This document shows positions 9,335-18,624 of a stretch of 64,000 bases of DNA, in pieces; the stretch's first letter is position 1; each line of letters begins with the position of its first letter. Origin of the DNA: Planctomycetota bacterium (GTDB lineage: Bacteria; Planctomycetota; Phycisphaerae; Phycisphaerales; SM1A02). A program made the position numbers and the translations under genes. Location: assembly GCA_022566535.1 (NCBI GenBank), contig JADFIR010000009.1:25563-89562 (forward strand), written 5' to 3'. The notes below the pieces were generated by a model. That model was not told where the DNA came from. It searched no databases and worked only from the letters and a program-made list of their open reading frames with translations.

Positions 9335-10804
9335 TCACGCGGCGCGGTTACGGACCTTGGCCACCTTGGTCAGGGCTTGGATCGGCCCATCTCCCTTGCG
9401 GAACTGGGGCTGATCCTGCTCGTCGGTGCCGATGGTGACCGGCCCCTTGAGCGGCGCGTCGAACCTCACCTCGTGGTTGTTCATTCTCAGGCAAACCCTC
9501 GAGTGGATCACCTTGCTGACCCGGACATCCACGGCTCCGCTTCCGCTTTCACCATCGATCGTCTGCCTGACCTGTGCGTGCTCGGCCCCACATGCGTCGA
9601 GCTTCTGCTCGGTCTCGGAGATCTCGGAGCTCAGCACGGTGAGGCGCACCTTCTCGCTGGGGCGAAGATTCTTGCCTGCGGCACTAAGCACATCGAATTT
9701 CCTCTTCTGGACCTGAAGCTGCTCCCTGAGCTGCTTGGCAAGTCCTTTGAGCTTTCGAATATGGTCGCTGAGCAGCGGGCCGGTGCCGAGGACGATTACG
9801 CTCGGCGTCCCGGCGGGCGATCCGAGCACTCCCGCCCGAATGCTGCCGGCCACCGCGACGCTTCCCCCGATGATCGCTCCCTGCTCGCAGATCAGATCTC
9901 CCCCGATGACAAGCTCACAATTAATCAACTCTCGACGGATGGTGAGGTTGCCTTGGATATGTCCTCGAACACCGTTGAGATATCCCGCGTTGGCATCGCC
10001 GCCGACGAGCAACTGACCTCGATCTTTCGCGGCCATCCCCTGTCGGCAAGCGAAGTCTCGCCCACAGCGAATGGTGGCGGCTTCGATCAGGCCGCCGACG
10101 ATGATGTCCTCCGTGGCCTTTACCTCGAAGCGGTCGCGTACTCCCTGCCGTACATTGACGGTTCCATCGAAGTCAATGTTGCCGGTAGAAAAGTCCACGT
10201 AGCCCTTGACCTCGAAGAGCCGACTCAACTTGAGCACACTCTTGTTGTATTGCAGGACCCCGTCGGCCTGAGCAATCACACATCCGCTTGAATCGACCAT
10301 AAAGGTGGGATCGATCCTGGCGTCGGATCGCTTGCCCGGCCTGGCCCTTATGGTTCGGCCGGTCACATCACGGCCGTCCTTTCCCTCGGTTGGTTCATGG
10401 AGGATCGCGACATGTGACCCCTCCGTGACGTGGATGTACGCCACGCGGTCGTAGTAACTGACGGCGTCAGAATCGCCGGGAGTATTCTCGGCCCGAGGTT
10501 CGGTGGCGGGATTGAAGCCTTCAACCCACTCGAGCCTTCCGTCTTGGCCGTTCACCGCGGGGACTGACTCAGCGATCACGTGCTCGAGCTGATCAGATTC
10601 ATCGCGAAATGCCTGGACGATCTGTTGCAAGCGATCCTCGACCGTCGCATCGATGCTGACGCCGCGCTGCCGCACCACCGCCTCCAGTTGTGACGCGTCG
10701 AGCGTTTGCTTTGGAAAGTCGCGCGGTATGATCACCTTGGCAACCGCACCGTCGCCTTCAATCCTGACCTCGATCTCTAGATTATCCTCGGAAGATGAGC
10801 TCAT
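9335..10804 (-). CDS. DUF342 / FapA-family protein
   Basis: The 489-residue protein matches the FapA (DUF342) layout. An N-terminal alpha/beta part is followed by a signature segment (VAYIHVTEGSHVAILHEPTEGKDGRDVTG), here YIHVTEGSHVAIL, then a right-handed beta-helix rich in GxI/V turns (GHIQGNLTIRRELINCELVIGG, seen as GNLTIRRELINC). A C-terminal coiled coil follows (KLKGLAKQLREQLQVQKRKFD). FapA proteins are linked to flagellar assembly and surface polymer localisation, but the molecular role is unclear. It sits beside cheY and cheX on the same strand, and a paralogue lies at 12198-13427. Confidence 0.8.
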   Translation of the reverse strand: MSSSSEDNLEIEVRIEGDGAVAKVIIPRDFPKQTLDASQLEAVVRQRGVSIDATVEDRLQQIVQAFRDESDQLEHVIAESVPAVNGQDGRLEWVEGFNPATEPRAENTPGDSDAVSYYDRVAYIHVTEGSHVAILHEPTEGKDGRDVTGRTIRARPGKRSDARIDPTFMVDSSGCVIAQADGVLQYNKSVLKLSRLFEVKGYVDFSTGNIDFDGTVNVRQGVRDRFEVKATEDIIVGGLIEAATIRCGRDFACRQGMAAKDRGQLLVGGDANAGYLNGVRGHIQGNLTIRRELINCELVIGGDLICEQGAIIGGSVAVAGSIRAGVLGSPAGTPSVIVLGTGPLLSDHIRKLKGLAKQLREQLQVQKRKFDVLSAAGKNLRPSEKVRLTVLSSEISETEQKLDACGAEHAQVRQTIDGESGSGAVDVRVSKVIHSRVCLRMNNHEVRFDAPLKGPVTIGTDEQDQPQFRKGDGPIQALTKVAKVRNRAA

Positions 10805-10871
10805 ACGTTACGCCCGGCGTCATGGCCGGCTGAGCATAGCCACCCGCGTTCGGCTTCCGGGCAGGGGCTGC

Positions 10872-11243
10872 TCAAGCTGCGGCCATCTTTTCCAATGTCT
10901 CTTTGATACGCCCGCTGAGTCCGTCCGGCGTGAATGGCTTGACCAGATAGTTGTTCACCCCGGCCTTGATCGCCTCAACGACTCGTGGCTTTTCAGATTC
11001 CGTTGTCACCATGATGATCGGAGTGTCGTGACCCTGACCTCGATAGGTCTTCAGGAAGGCCAAGCCGTCCATATTGGGCATATTCCAATCGAGAAGGATG
11101 AGCTCGGGCTTGAACGCACCGGCCTTGCTCAATGCATCCTGGCCGTCGCATGCCTCCTCCAGCTCGGTATATCCCAACTTGGTAAGGACGTTCCGCTGAA
11201 TGTTTCGCATGGTTTTCGAATCATCAACAATCATGACTCGCAT
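10872..11243 (-). CDS. cheY: CheY-like single-domain response regulator
   Basis: The 123-residue receiver domain carries the acidic pair MIVDDS (Asp7/Asp8), phospho-acceptor Asp52 in LILLDWNMPNMDG, the switch Thr/Ser region VTTESEK and Lys102 in YLVKPF. There is no output domain, so it should work by protein contact. An ATG at 11243 with CAGGAG upstream is the start. A longer frame from 11363 overlaps cheX and lacks conservation. It lies 28 bp after cheX, whose product would dephosphorylate it. Confidence 0.9.
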   Translation of the reverse strand: MRVMIVDDSKTMRNIQRNVLTKLGYTELEEACDGQDALSKAGAFKPELILLDWNMPNMDGLAFLKTYRGQGHDTPIIMVTTESEKPRVVEAIKAGVNNYLVKPFTPDGLSGRIKETLEKMAAA

Positions 11244-11271
11244 AGAAGAGCTCCTGGAGAACGGTGATGGA

Positions 11272-11784
11272 TCATCCGGCGGCCGAGGCGGTTTCGGAGG
11301 CGGCCTGATGAGAACCGACCGCGTCGTCAGTCTCCCTGATGCAGACTTCCACGGCAAACTCACCGCAAGGTGAGTGGCACGGAATGCTGATGCAAGTACT
11401 ATCGCTTGGCTGGTGAATTCGGTGGTTCTTGCCGATGACCACGGTTGGGCAGCTGATGCTGACAGATCTCCCCGGGAACTTTGCCTTGGCGCTTCCCGAG
11501 ATCATGTTGGCGAGCTCGCCGATCGCGTCGGCAAAGTCGTCGCTTTTGACACTCAAGGGTTCGCCGGCGAAAGCGGCGACGACGCCTCCTGCCGTTTCTG
11601 TCGGGAAGCTCAGCACGACGGCGCCAACCACGTCACCCGACAGGCCAATGATCCCTGAGATGTCATACTTCGTCGGGATAGACTCAGCGACCTCCGGACG
11701 GCCGAAGGTGATCGGCATACTCAGCATCGTTTCGAAGACGATCTGGGTTGCCTCGATGAACGCTGTGATGTAGCTGGTGTCCAT
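11272..11784 (-). CDS. cheX: CheX-like chemotaxis phosphatase
   Basis: The 170-residue protein belongs to the CheC/CheX/FliY fold. An initial helix-strand unit is followed by YDISGIIGLSGDVVGAVVLSF and the phosphatase helix AIGELANMISGSAK, which contains the E-x2-N pair needed to dephosphorylate CheY. One such motif, rather than two, fits CheX. The tail beyond residue 150 (alanine/serine rich) is not conserved. It lies upstream of cheY in a probable operon. Confidence 0.8.
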   Translation of the reverse strand: MDTSYITAFIEATQIVFETMLSMPITFGRPEVAESIPTKYDISGIIGLSGDVVGAVVLSFPTETAGGVVAAFAGEPLSVKSDDFADAIGELANMISGSAKAKFPGRSVSISCPTVVIGKNHRIHQPSDSTCISIPCHSPCGEFAVEVCIRETDDAVGSHQAASETASAAG

Positions 11785-12197
11785 TGTGTCCCCTTCGAAT
11801 CCGATGACAGATCAAGCAATGCAGTGTTGTCCATGGTCAACCAGGAATGGGAGCTGTGACGAACGCCGCCCGTGGTGGCCGCAGTCACGCCTCTCATGGC
11901 ACTGGTTCTGGAATCGGTTCAAGAGGACCGCCACATTCGCGAAAATGCCAAGGACGTTCGGATCATTCCGGCCGCATTGTGTCCGAACCGCTACGCAGCT
12001 CACGCTGGCGGTGTCCGGCGATCTCTTCCTCGGCACGGCGTCTGCTTTTTCCGTTCAGCATCCCACCAGCAGTCAGCACGTCATACGGCTGAAATGCCGG
12101 AACCTTCCCTGCGATGTTCAGCTCCCACGCCAGCGCCCCCTCCTGCCAGGCTACGTGCTGGCAAGCGAGGTTTCTTATAAGGGTCGACGTGATTCCT
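11785..12197. other. Intergenic region, no supported gene
   Basis: About 410 bp lie between the cheX start and the 3' end of the second DUF342 gene. Open frames on both strands show no domain, no convincing ribosome binding site and no codon-position bias. I see no repeat or clear promoter. Confidence 0.5.
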
Positions 12198-13427
12198 TCA
12201 CCGGTCACTGGGCAACATAGACCCCACATTGGTCCTGAGGTTGACAGCAACCATCCGAACCGATCCATCCTCGCAGTGCAACTCGACGCGCACCGGGCCG
12301 GGAAGCTCGTCACAGAATGTGGTCTTCTCGCCACCAAGACATAGCTCGACGCCGGCAAAAATCTTGTCGTGTACTTCAAGGGTCACTTGGGAACCGTCGT
12401 CCGGGACTCTGGGAGGCCGCTCGTCACCACCGATGCAAACCACGGTCCTGCTGTGCGCCTTGCTGCCGAGCGTGCCGATCACGGCGCCTTGCTGACATGA
12501 GGTCTCTCCCCCGCATAACACCCCTTTGGGCATGAGCAGCTTCGCACCGCATCGCAGTTCGCTGTTGTAGCAATATTTCAATATCGATATGTGACCACCC
12601 GCTGTCAGCTGTGCCTTGTTGGCAAACTGACAGGCAATATCACACCCCGCGATGATGCGTCCCTTGTCCTTTCCGAGTATCCCGCCCTTGACGGTGACGC
12701 CGCCGCCCGCCTTAATCGTGGCTCCCTCGACCGCCCCCTTGATCACGACGCTCTGCTCCGTCTTGATCTGGAATCGATCGAACACGTCCTTGTCCACGAC
12801 GATCTCACCCTCGATCTCGATGTTGCTGGTCCTGAAGGAGACGTCGGTCTGAACTCGGAGGTCCGGCTCGATCCCGGCCACGCCGTCCTTGTAACTAAAC
12901 TGGCCACCCACCGTGGCATAGACCGTGCGTCGATCCTCTGACAGAGCCACATTGGGACCGAGAACAACAGAGATCATCAGGCCAACTCTCGCCGTCACCT
13001 CGTGTCCAAAGACATCTCTTCCGGGCTTGTGAGGTGTCGGCGGCACGATATCCAAGAGAGGCGTGCCGGAATTCACGACCCGGAGGACATTGGCTTCATA
13101 GTGATTCACCGAGCCTTTCTCGTCTGGGCGAAGGGAGTTGGCCGCAACAAGGTCGATCACCCGCCCGTCCACACCATGAACCGGAGGGACTCCCTTGACG
13201 AGGGGCAACCCCTCGTCTGGTACGTTGCCGCAACGAAGGCGCCGGATGACTCTTCCGATCCGTTCCTCGTCTTCCGGCGTGCAAACGATCGACAGCTTCT
13301 CAAGGGCGGAAACGAGATCGCGCTTGCAAATCTCCTGAGCTGCGGTGGCATCGCGTAGAACGAGACGCACCGTCATGTAGTGAGGATCGATGCTGGTTGT
13401 AAAACCACGATCGATAGGTGGACTCAT
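12198..13427 (-). CDS. DUF342 / FapA-family protein, second paralogue
   Basis: The 409-residue protein has the same order of elements as the gene at 9335-10804. A helical start is followed by NHYEANVLRVVNSGTPLL, then PHKPGRDVFGHEVTA and a beta-helix with FKIKTEQSVVIKG-type turns (FQIKTEQSVVIKGAVEG) and GGGVTVKGGILGKDKG. It lacks the long coiled coil of its paralogue and ends in a beta-rich domain. The start at 13427 has a GGGGGG tract upstream. The ATG at 13376 is an alternative. Two FapA-like genes flanking cheY/cheX suggest a surface or motility role, by inference. Confidence 0.75.
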   Translation of the reverse strand: MSPPIDRGFTTSIDPHYMTVRLVLRDATAAQEICKRDLVSALEKLSIVCTPEDEERIGRVIRRLRCGNVPDEGLPLVKGVPPVHGVDGRVIDLVAANSLRPDEKGSVNHYEANVLRVVNSGTPLLDIVPPTPHKPGRDVFGHEVTARVGLMISVVLGPNVALSEDRRTVYATVGGQFSYKDGVAGIEPDLRVQTDVSFRTSNIEIEGEIVVDKDVFDRFQIKTEQSVVIKGAVEGATIKAGGGVTVKGGILGKDKGRIIAGCDIACQFANKAQLTAGGHISILKYCYNSELRCGAKLLMPKGVLCGGETSCQQGAVIGTLGSKAHSRTVVCIGGDERPPRVPDDGSQVTLEVHDKIFAGVELCLGGEKTTFCDELPGPVRVELHCEDGSVRMVAVNLRTNVGSMLPSDR

Positions 13428-13754
13428 GATTTCAGCCCCCCTTGCTGTTCAAGGGAGCGAGCGTGTGCAAACCCCGCGGAAATGCCAAGGTACCGTGGGA
13501 CGGCGACAGTGCCGCCCTATTACGTCTGCTGGCAATATCGGTCGTTACAGCAACTCAGATTATCGCATCTCAGACACTCTAATGACCGCCGCGTTGAGAT
13601 ACTCGCAGCCGGCCTCAGGCCACAGGTGGGCGACGATTTTGAACCAATCTTGGATTAACCCTCACACTCGGACGGTTAACAGCGCCTCTCTCTTTGGGTG
13701 GGCAGGATCAGTTTGCGCCCGGACCACGGGGAAAGTGATCAAGGACGTCCAACC

Positions 13755-14126
13755 ATGTCGCACGCTGATTCCGCAGCCGATCAGGGTCAACCGACTATGC
13801 TCGAAACACTGGAGCAACGACTTCGCCAACGGCAGGCTGAGATCAGCGAACGGCGATCAAGTACTCGCTACCCCATCAACGGCAGCGTGTCGCTTGCTGT
13901 CGAATCGGAGGACGGCTCGCAGAGGTCGATTGGTGAGGCCTGGGCACTGAATTTCTCCAGAGGCGGGATGTTCCTGCTGATTGAACGACCGCTCGTCATC
14001 GACCATAAGCTGGTCGTCGATTTTGGCTCGGCGCAGGGGAAACGATTTTCCGCCCGAGCAAGCGTGGTCCATTGTACGAAGCTGGCTGGGTTGATCTTCT
14101 GCGTCGGCGTGAGGTTCGTCACCTGA
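13755..14126 (+). CDS. PilZ-domain protein (putative c-di-GMP receptor)
   Basis: The 123-residue protein has an N-terminal helix (ETLEQRLRQRQAEISE) then a PilZ domain. RRSSTRYPINGSV carries the RxxxR ligand motif and NFSRGGMFLL corresponds to (D/N)xSxxG. These residues bind c-di-GMP in characterised members. The ATG at 13755 has AAGGAC upstream. An earlier GTG at 13698 lacks a site. It is divergent from the DUF342 gene and may affect motility or surface adhesion. Confidence 0.8.
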   Translation: MSHADSAADQGQPTMLETLEQRLRQRQAEISERRSSTRYPINGSVSLAVESEDGSQRSIGEAWALNFSRGGMFLLIERPLVIDHKLVVDFGSAQGKRFSARASVVHCTKLAGLIFCVGVRFVT

Positions 14127-14466
14127 GTCGAATGCCGAGGCCATTCGGGCTCCTCAGCGGGATTGTCAAGGCAGACAGGTGCCAGCCAAAGGTGCATTGG
14201 ACATCGGTGCTAGAACCGAATACGAGTTCATGCGTATCAGCTTTCCGCCGCGAGCCGCCGACTGGGGCGAGTACTATTTTCACCTAACAGAGCCGGACAG
14301 CCAGGTGCTGAGCTTCGCGCGTCTGCTCCGGCGCTAGCGCAGTCCGGCCGGGCCGGCGACCAAGTCGCTACCTCGGCCAGCAGATCGTGCAGGTCGGCAA
14401 TGTCAGTCGGCGAGATAGTGGTGATCGCGCGCAGGCTGCCTATCTTGCCAGCCGCTGGAGCATCTC
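14127..14466. other. Intergenic region with one possible very short frame
   Basis: No recognisable gene. A plus-strand frame at about 14179-14337 (GTG or internal ATG at 14230, ending SFARLLRR) has protein-like composition (DWGEYYFHLTEP) but no ribosome binding site and no known domain. It could be a gene remnant. Confidence 0.3.
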
Positions 14467-15306
14467 TCACTCCCGTTGCATGACGTAGTTGATGATGGCT
14501 TTCTGCTGGTGCGCGAAGTTCTCGGATTGTTCGGGATCGAAGTCAAGGCCGTAATGAATTGCTGCCCCGACGAGTCTGCGGTGGCGAATGTTGCCGGTCA
14601 TGCGGACGGGGCCACGGGAGTCGGGAAGCGACAATGAGATCGCGACCTTGCGGACCTTTGCAAACAGCAATTCAGCTACCGGCTTAACGCCGACCCGTGT
14701 GCCTGATGCCGACAGGTCCACCAGGGCACCTTCCACTCGCGGGCCGAACGGTCCCTCCAGTGTGACGTTAATGCGGGGTTCAGGCTCAGGAGCCACCCGG
14801 AACGCTCCCCGGCGGTTGAAGAGGCGGCGGAGAACAGGATAGAGCTTGGCTTCGAGCTGCTCCCTTTCGATAAACCGGAAGCCGTAGCGGCGGCACCCGT
14901 CGTCCTCGCTACGGTGCACAACTCTGGCAGCAACGGTCAAAGGTGTCTTGAGGCGCTCAGCGGTGAAGACAAGGTCCACACGATCACCAATGGGTAAAGT
15001 AGGACAGTCTGGCGCAAAGAAGTGGGCAGCAGCGCCAGACGCGCTCACATCGAGCAGGAGTGCAGGGAATGGCGAACCCTCTGGATCCAGGAGGGTTACG
15101 TGCAGGGCATTGCTTTCATCAACTACGGTCCGGTATTGTGCTCGCCGCTCTAGACGCATGCGACACCACAGACGAACTATCAGCCCTTCGGACTGAACGA
15201 CAGCCCTTGCGGGGACGCTCGTTATAGGTAGAGGCGACCGAGTGGAGATTTTCGTGAGCAGAGAATGGGCGATCTTCCCAATTGGGACGCCAGCCCGCAT
15301 CGACAT
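14467..15306 (-). CDS. Tandem PilZ-domain protein
   Basis: The 279-residue protein holds two PilZ-like domains. The first starts at MRLERRAQYRTVV (about residue 50) with DVSASGAAAHFF. The second starts at FNRRGAFRVAP (about residue 168) with DLSASGTRVGV. Both keep an RRxxxR-like arginine cluster and a DxSxSG motif, as in YcgR-type c-di-GMP receptors. The N-terminal 49 residues look unconserved. An ATG at 15159, right before RLERRAQ, may be the true start, although neither ATG has a strong ribosome binding site. Confidence 0.7.
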   Translation of the reverse strand: MSMRAGVPIGKIAHSLLTKISTRSPLPITSVPARAVVQSEGLIVRLWCRMRLERRAQYRTVVDESNALHVTLLDPEGSPFPALLLDVSASGAAAHFFAPDCPTLPIGDRVDLVFTAERLKTPLTVAARVVHRSEDDGCRRYGFRFIEREQLEAKLYPVLRRLFNRRGAFRVAPEPEPRINVTLEGPFGPRVEGALVDLSASGTRVGVKPVAELLFAKVRKVAISLSLPDSRGPVRMTGNIRHRRLVGAAIHYGLDFDPEQSENFAHQQKAIINYVMQRE

Positions 15307-15457
15307 AGAACAGGACGGTCATGCCAACTGGCGAGACGTTGGTGGTGGAGCGGCCACATCGGGGTCCTAGTCATTAAGGTCGGCACCGCGGGTGCCGCCG
15401 TCCGCGCTCCTGCACATCAGTCCAAACTACTTCACCTCCGTGACACCTCACCGGTCC

Positions 15458-15667
15458 ATGACTGACCAAGGAGGCAAACCTACAGCATGCGCAGAGTGCC
15501 ACACTGAGTTGCAGCTTGGCGTCAACGTCCTAGGTGTGCAAGAAGGCGTTGTGGGCCCAAGAGGCTTTGTTCCCCTAGAGGACATGCTCTTCTTCTGTAA
15601 CGAGCACTGTCTGAAGAGGTACTTTGGCGATGCTGATCTTCTGACTTTGCCGAGGAAGATTCCTTGA
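15458..15667 (+). CDS. Small protein with putative zinc-binding cysteines
   Basis: The 69-residue frame from ATG 15458 contains CAECHTEL near the start and FFCNEHCLKRYFG near the end. This C-x2-C plus C-x3-C arrangement resembles a treble-clef or TRASH-like zinc site (the family assignment is my guess). No strong ribosome binding site is visible and neighbours give no functional clue. Spacing of the cysteine pairs and sequence flow suggest a real small protein. Confidence 0.45.
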   Translation: MTDQGGKPTACAECHTELQLGVNVLGVQEGVVGPRGFVPLEDMLFFCNEHCLKRYFGDADLLTLPRKIP

Positions 15668-15835
15668 AGCAAGACTGCCCCTGGACATCCTTAGATTGCG
15701 TCGCAGTTGTATCTGTCACAATCGAGAGCGCCAGCCCGACCGCTGAGATCAGCCAACGACAGCAGCATCGGTATCTCGGACCTGCTGGGTCTCCTCGCAA
15801 CTGGCGCCAGTGTCCGTGAAACCGAACGACGAGTG

Positions 15836-17311
15836 ATGGGTGATCAGCGAGCCAGCCATCCCCGGCAAGGGCATCTGTTGGCTTACACCGGCGGCGGCCA
15901 TCACGCCAAAGGCGGGCACGGCCAAAAGGCTGCCCACGGCAAAGCCCACGCCCAGCACTCGCCTCTTCCACGCACGCCCGAGGGTGCGCTGACCAACCTC
16001 AAACAGGGCAACGAGCGTTTCGTCAGCGAGACGTCCATCCACCCCAACACGAGTTTAGCCCGATTCCTCCAGGCGGGGACCGAGAACCAGGGCGACCACG
16101 CCTACGCCACGGTCATTACCTGCTCCGATTCGCGCGTTCCGGTGGAGCGGCTCTTCGATGCGGGCGTGATGGATATCTTCGTGATCCGCGTCGCGGGCAA
16201 TGTGTGTGACACGGATGAGGTCGGGTCCATCGAGTATGGCCTGGCACACGTCAACACCCCCGTCCTGGTCGTGTTGGGTCATACCCAATGCGGCGCAGTC
16301 ACGGCGGTGACGCACGCCGTCCAGGGTCGCGGCCACCCATTGGAGCGGAACATTCCGCCGCTGGTTGACAACATTCAGCCGGCGGTCGAACGCACCATAA
16401 AGGCCCATCCTCACCTCCACGGTGATGACGTCATTCCCCCCGCCATTGTCGAGAACGTCTGGCAGGGCATCGAAGACCTGTTCATGAGTAGCCCCTCGAC
16501 TCGTAACCTAGTCAACAGCGGCCGGGTCAAGATCGTGGGCGCTATCTACGATGTCGGCACCGGTAAGGTTCGCTGGCTGCCGGAATCAAAGACCCATCAG
16601 ATCCTGGCAAGCGTTGAATCCAACCCCACCCGGGCGATGAACGCGATGGCCGACACCGGCGGACACAGTCGCCAATCGACTCATGGCGCCAGCCACAGCA
16701 CGGGCCATTCCAGCCCGGGGCCAGCCACGGCGGCAGCCATTCCAGCCAAGGAGCAGCCGGCCACGGGAGTGGACATTCCAACGCCGACTCCAGCCACAGC
16801 AGCGGCCAATCGGCTCATGGCGACGGCACTAATGGCGGCGGTGGCCATTCCAGCCCCGCGGCGAGCCACGACGGGGGACATTCCAGCCAGGGAACAGCCG
16901 GCCACGGGAGTGGACACTCCAAACCTAGCGCCAGCCTTGGCGCCAGCCACGGCAGCTCCCGTGAATCCTCACACAGCGCACCGTCCAGGGCCTCTCATGA
17001 ACCGACCCATGCCCAGACGGTCACCATCGTTGACCACGCCGTGTTCGAGCAGCATCACGCTGCGGCCGGACATGGCTCTAAGAACGAATCATTCATGGCC
17101 GCGCTGGCCGCCAATCAGGGCGGGAGCAGCTCGCTCATGTGGATTCTCGTCGGCGTCGGCGTCGTGCTCATCGGCAGCGTCGTGTACGTGGCCAAGAGTG
17201 GGATACTCGCCAACGTCAAGACCGGGCCCAAGCTCTATGCCAGCCACGGCTCGCTGGTCGCACTCGCGATCGGGCTGGGCCTCGCCGGGTTCTACTTCCT
17301 GGGCAGTGTGA
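15836..17311 (+). CDS. Beta-class carbonic anhydrase, N-terminal part of a fusion with a chemoreceptor; frameshifted near 16720
   Basis: From the ATG at 15836 the frame gives a His/Gly-rich start (GGGHHAKGGHGQKAAHGKAH) and a complete beta-carbonic anhydrase. That domain has CSDSRVP with the zinc Cys and Asp-Arg dyad, RVAGNV, and HTQCGAVTA with the zinc His and Cys. It interconverts CO2 and bicarbonate. After about residue 280 comes a His/Ser/Gly-rich linker. The frame shown beyond 16720 is wrong: the linker (GASHGGSHSSQG, GHGSGHS) continues in the -1 frame straight into the chemoreceptor below. The switch lies at CCCGGGG (16714-16720). No signal peptide is visible. Upstream codons (NDSSIGISDLLGLLAT) resemble a dockerin tail relic. 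Confidence 0.75.
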   Translation: MGDQRASHPRQGHLLAYTGGGHHAKGGHGQKAAHGKAHAQHSPLPRTPEGALTNLKQGNERFVSETSIHPNTSLARFLQAGTENQGDHAYATVITCSDSRVPVERLFDAGVMDIFVIRVAGNVCDTDEVGSIEYGLAHVNTPVLVVLGHTQCGAVTAVTHAVQGRGHPLERNIPPLVDNIQPAVERTIKAHPHLHGDDVIPPAIVENVWQGIEDLFMSSPSTRNLVNSGRVKIVGAIYDVGTGKVRWLPESKTHQILASVESNPTRAMNAMADTGGHSRQSTHGASHSTGHSSPGPATAAAIPAKEQPATGVDIPTPTPATAAANRLMATALMAAVAIPAPRRATTGDIPAREQPATGVDTPNLAPALAPATAAPVNPHTAHRPGPLMNRPMPRRSPSLTTPCSSSITLRPDMALRTNHSWPRWPPIRAGAARSCGFSSASASCSSAASCTWPRVGYSPTSRPGPSSMPATARWSHSRSGWASPGSTSWAV

Positions 17312-18624
17312 TCGACAAAGCGCACTTTGTCGCGGGGATCGACAAGGTCGAGTTCCTGGGCGAGAAGCTCGGCCGGCTCCAGGATGAGTTCATGCTCCAC
17401 GGCATCGAGGACCGCGCGCTCGGCGAAGAGCTCCTCAGCGAGCATGATGAAGTTGCGGAAAAGCTGGACGCCCAACTTGCTTACATCCACGAGTTCGAAC
17501 TGGATGAAGCGCAGACGGCGGCCGTCAACCACTTGGATGACGTTGCCGCGGACTATGCGACCGCGTTTGAAGACCTTGCCAAACAGTTCCACATTCTCGA
17601 ACGAGACAAGGATGCTTTGGACGAGGTCGGCGAGGCGGTCGAGGCACAGCTCGAAACCGTGTTTCATCGGCATGAGACGGAAATGCACGAGATGGAAGCG
17701 GCCGGTGCCGACATTCGAGCCATCGAACTCCAGATGGAGCTGGTCTCGACCCTGGAAAAGATTGAGATCCAATGGGTCAAGGCGGAGAAGAACGCGATCG
17801 AATACATGCTCGACAAGAAGCAACAGCACATCATGAACGTCGAGCAGGAGCTTGGCGAAGTCCATGCACTGATGGTTGAAACCAAGCGGCTCATTCCGCT
17901 CGCCGCTATTGATAGGGCCGAAGAGACCGCCGACCTGGCGATGATGCGAAGGATCGAGGAGGAAGTCGAGGAGTTCGCAGAGTTGGTGGGAGAAGTCGTG
18001 GTGGCTGAGTTGGCCATCAAGGCGGACGTCGAGCGGACGTTGGTGGACATCGAGCAGATCGAGGAAGTAGGCGCGGCCTTGGCCGGACGGGCGGAGGCGG
18101 AAATGGCCGCCGCCCAATCCGACGCCAACCGCGCCAGCGTGGCCATGATGATCTTTGCCGGGATCGTGGGCTCGCTGCTGGCGATTACCATCGCCCGCGG
18201 CATTGCCCGGCCGATCCAGATCGTGGCCGCCCAGCTCGAGGAGATCGCCGAGGGTGACCTCACCCAACGCGTAGACATGGACCGCAAAGACGAAGTGGGT
18301 CAGTTGGCAGCGTCCTTCAACACGCTGGCAGGCAAACTTGAGCCCACCATTGCGGAGGTCGGCTCCGGAACCGGGCAGATCGACACCGGGGCGCAGCAGA
18401 TCGCCAGTGCCAGCCAGTCGCTCTCCGAAGCGGCGGCTGAGCAGGCGGCGAACCTCGAAGAGATCACCTCATCGCTGGAAGAGATGTCCAGCATGACGAT
18501 CCAGAATGCGGAGAACGCCAAGCAGGCCGCCGGGCTCTCCCAGGAGTCCCAGAAGTCCGCGGACAAGGGTCAGACCGAGATGAATCAGATGTCCGAGGCG
18601 ATGGAGGAGATCAAGAAGTCCTAA
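17041..18624 (+). CDS. Methyl-accepting chemotaxis protein, sensor and HAMP part (continuous with the carbonic anhydrase linker; ends at an in-frame stop)
   Basis: This frame continues upstream through the His/Ser/Gly linker of the carbonic anhydrase, so GTG 17041 is probably internal. Visible in order: two membrane segments (LMWILVGVGVVLIGSVVYVA, LVALAIGLGLAGFYFLGSV), a ~260-residue acidic all-helical sensor region, a third membrane segment (MMIFAGIVGSLLAITIA), a HAMP domain (GIARPIQIVAAQLEEIAEGD) and the first half of the cytoplasmic signalling hairpin. TAA at 18622 cuts it after MEEIKKS, while the same frame continues with the rest of the MCP domain to 19281. Three membrane spans would place the carbonic anhydrase outside the cytoplasm. 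Confidence 0.8.
   Translation: MFEQHHAAAGHGSKNESFMAALAANQGGSSSLMWILVGVGVVLIGSVVYVAKSGILANVKTGPKLYASHGSLVALAIGLGLAGFYFLGSVIDKAHFVAGIDKVEFLGEKLGRLQDEFMLHGIEDRALGEELLSEHDEVAEKLDAQLAYIHEFELDEAQTAAVNHLDDVAADYATAFEDLAKQFHILERDKDALDEVGEAVEAQLETVFHRHETEMHEMEAAGADIRAIELQMELVSTLEKIEIQWVKAEKNAIEYMLDKKQQHIMNVEQELGEVHALMVETKRLIPLAAIDRAEETADLAMMRRIEEEVEEFAELVGEVVVAELAIKADVERTLVDIEQIEEVGAALAGRAEAEMAAAQSDANRASVAMMIFAGIVGSLLAITIARGIARPIQIVAAQLEEIAEGDLTQRVDMDRKDEVGQLAASFNTLAGKLEPTIAEVGSGTGQIDTGAQQIASASQSLSEAAAEQAANLEEITSSLEEMSSMTIQNAENAKQAAGLSQESQKSADKGQTEMNQMSEAMEEIKKS

Noticed and set aside
9377..10291. 304-codon plus-strand frame opposite the first DUF342 gene
   Set aside because: The minus-strand DUF342 protein has recognisable motifs, while the plus frame has none.
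15749..16042. Minus-strand frame with a signal-peptide-like stretch (RRVLGVGFAVGSLLAVPAFG)
   Set aside because: It is the reverse complement of the His/Gly/Lys/Ala-rich start of the carbonic anhydrase. Such codons read backwards give Val/Ala/Leu/Pro, so the hydrophobic look is an artefact.
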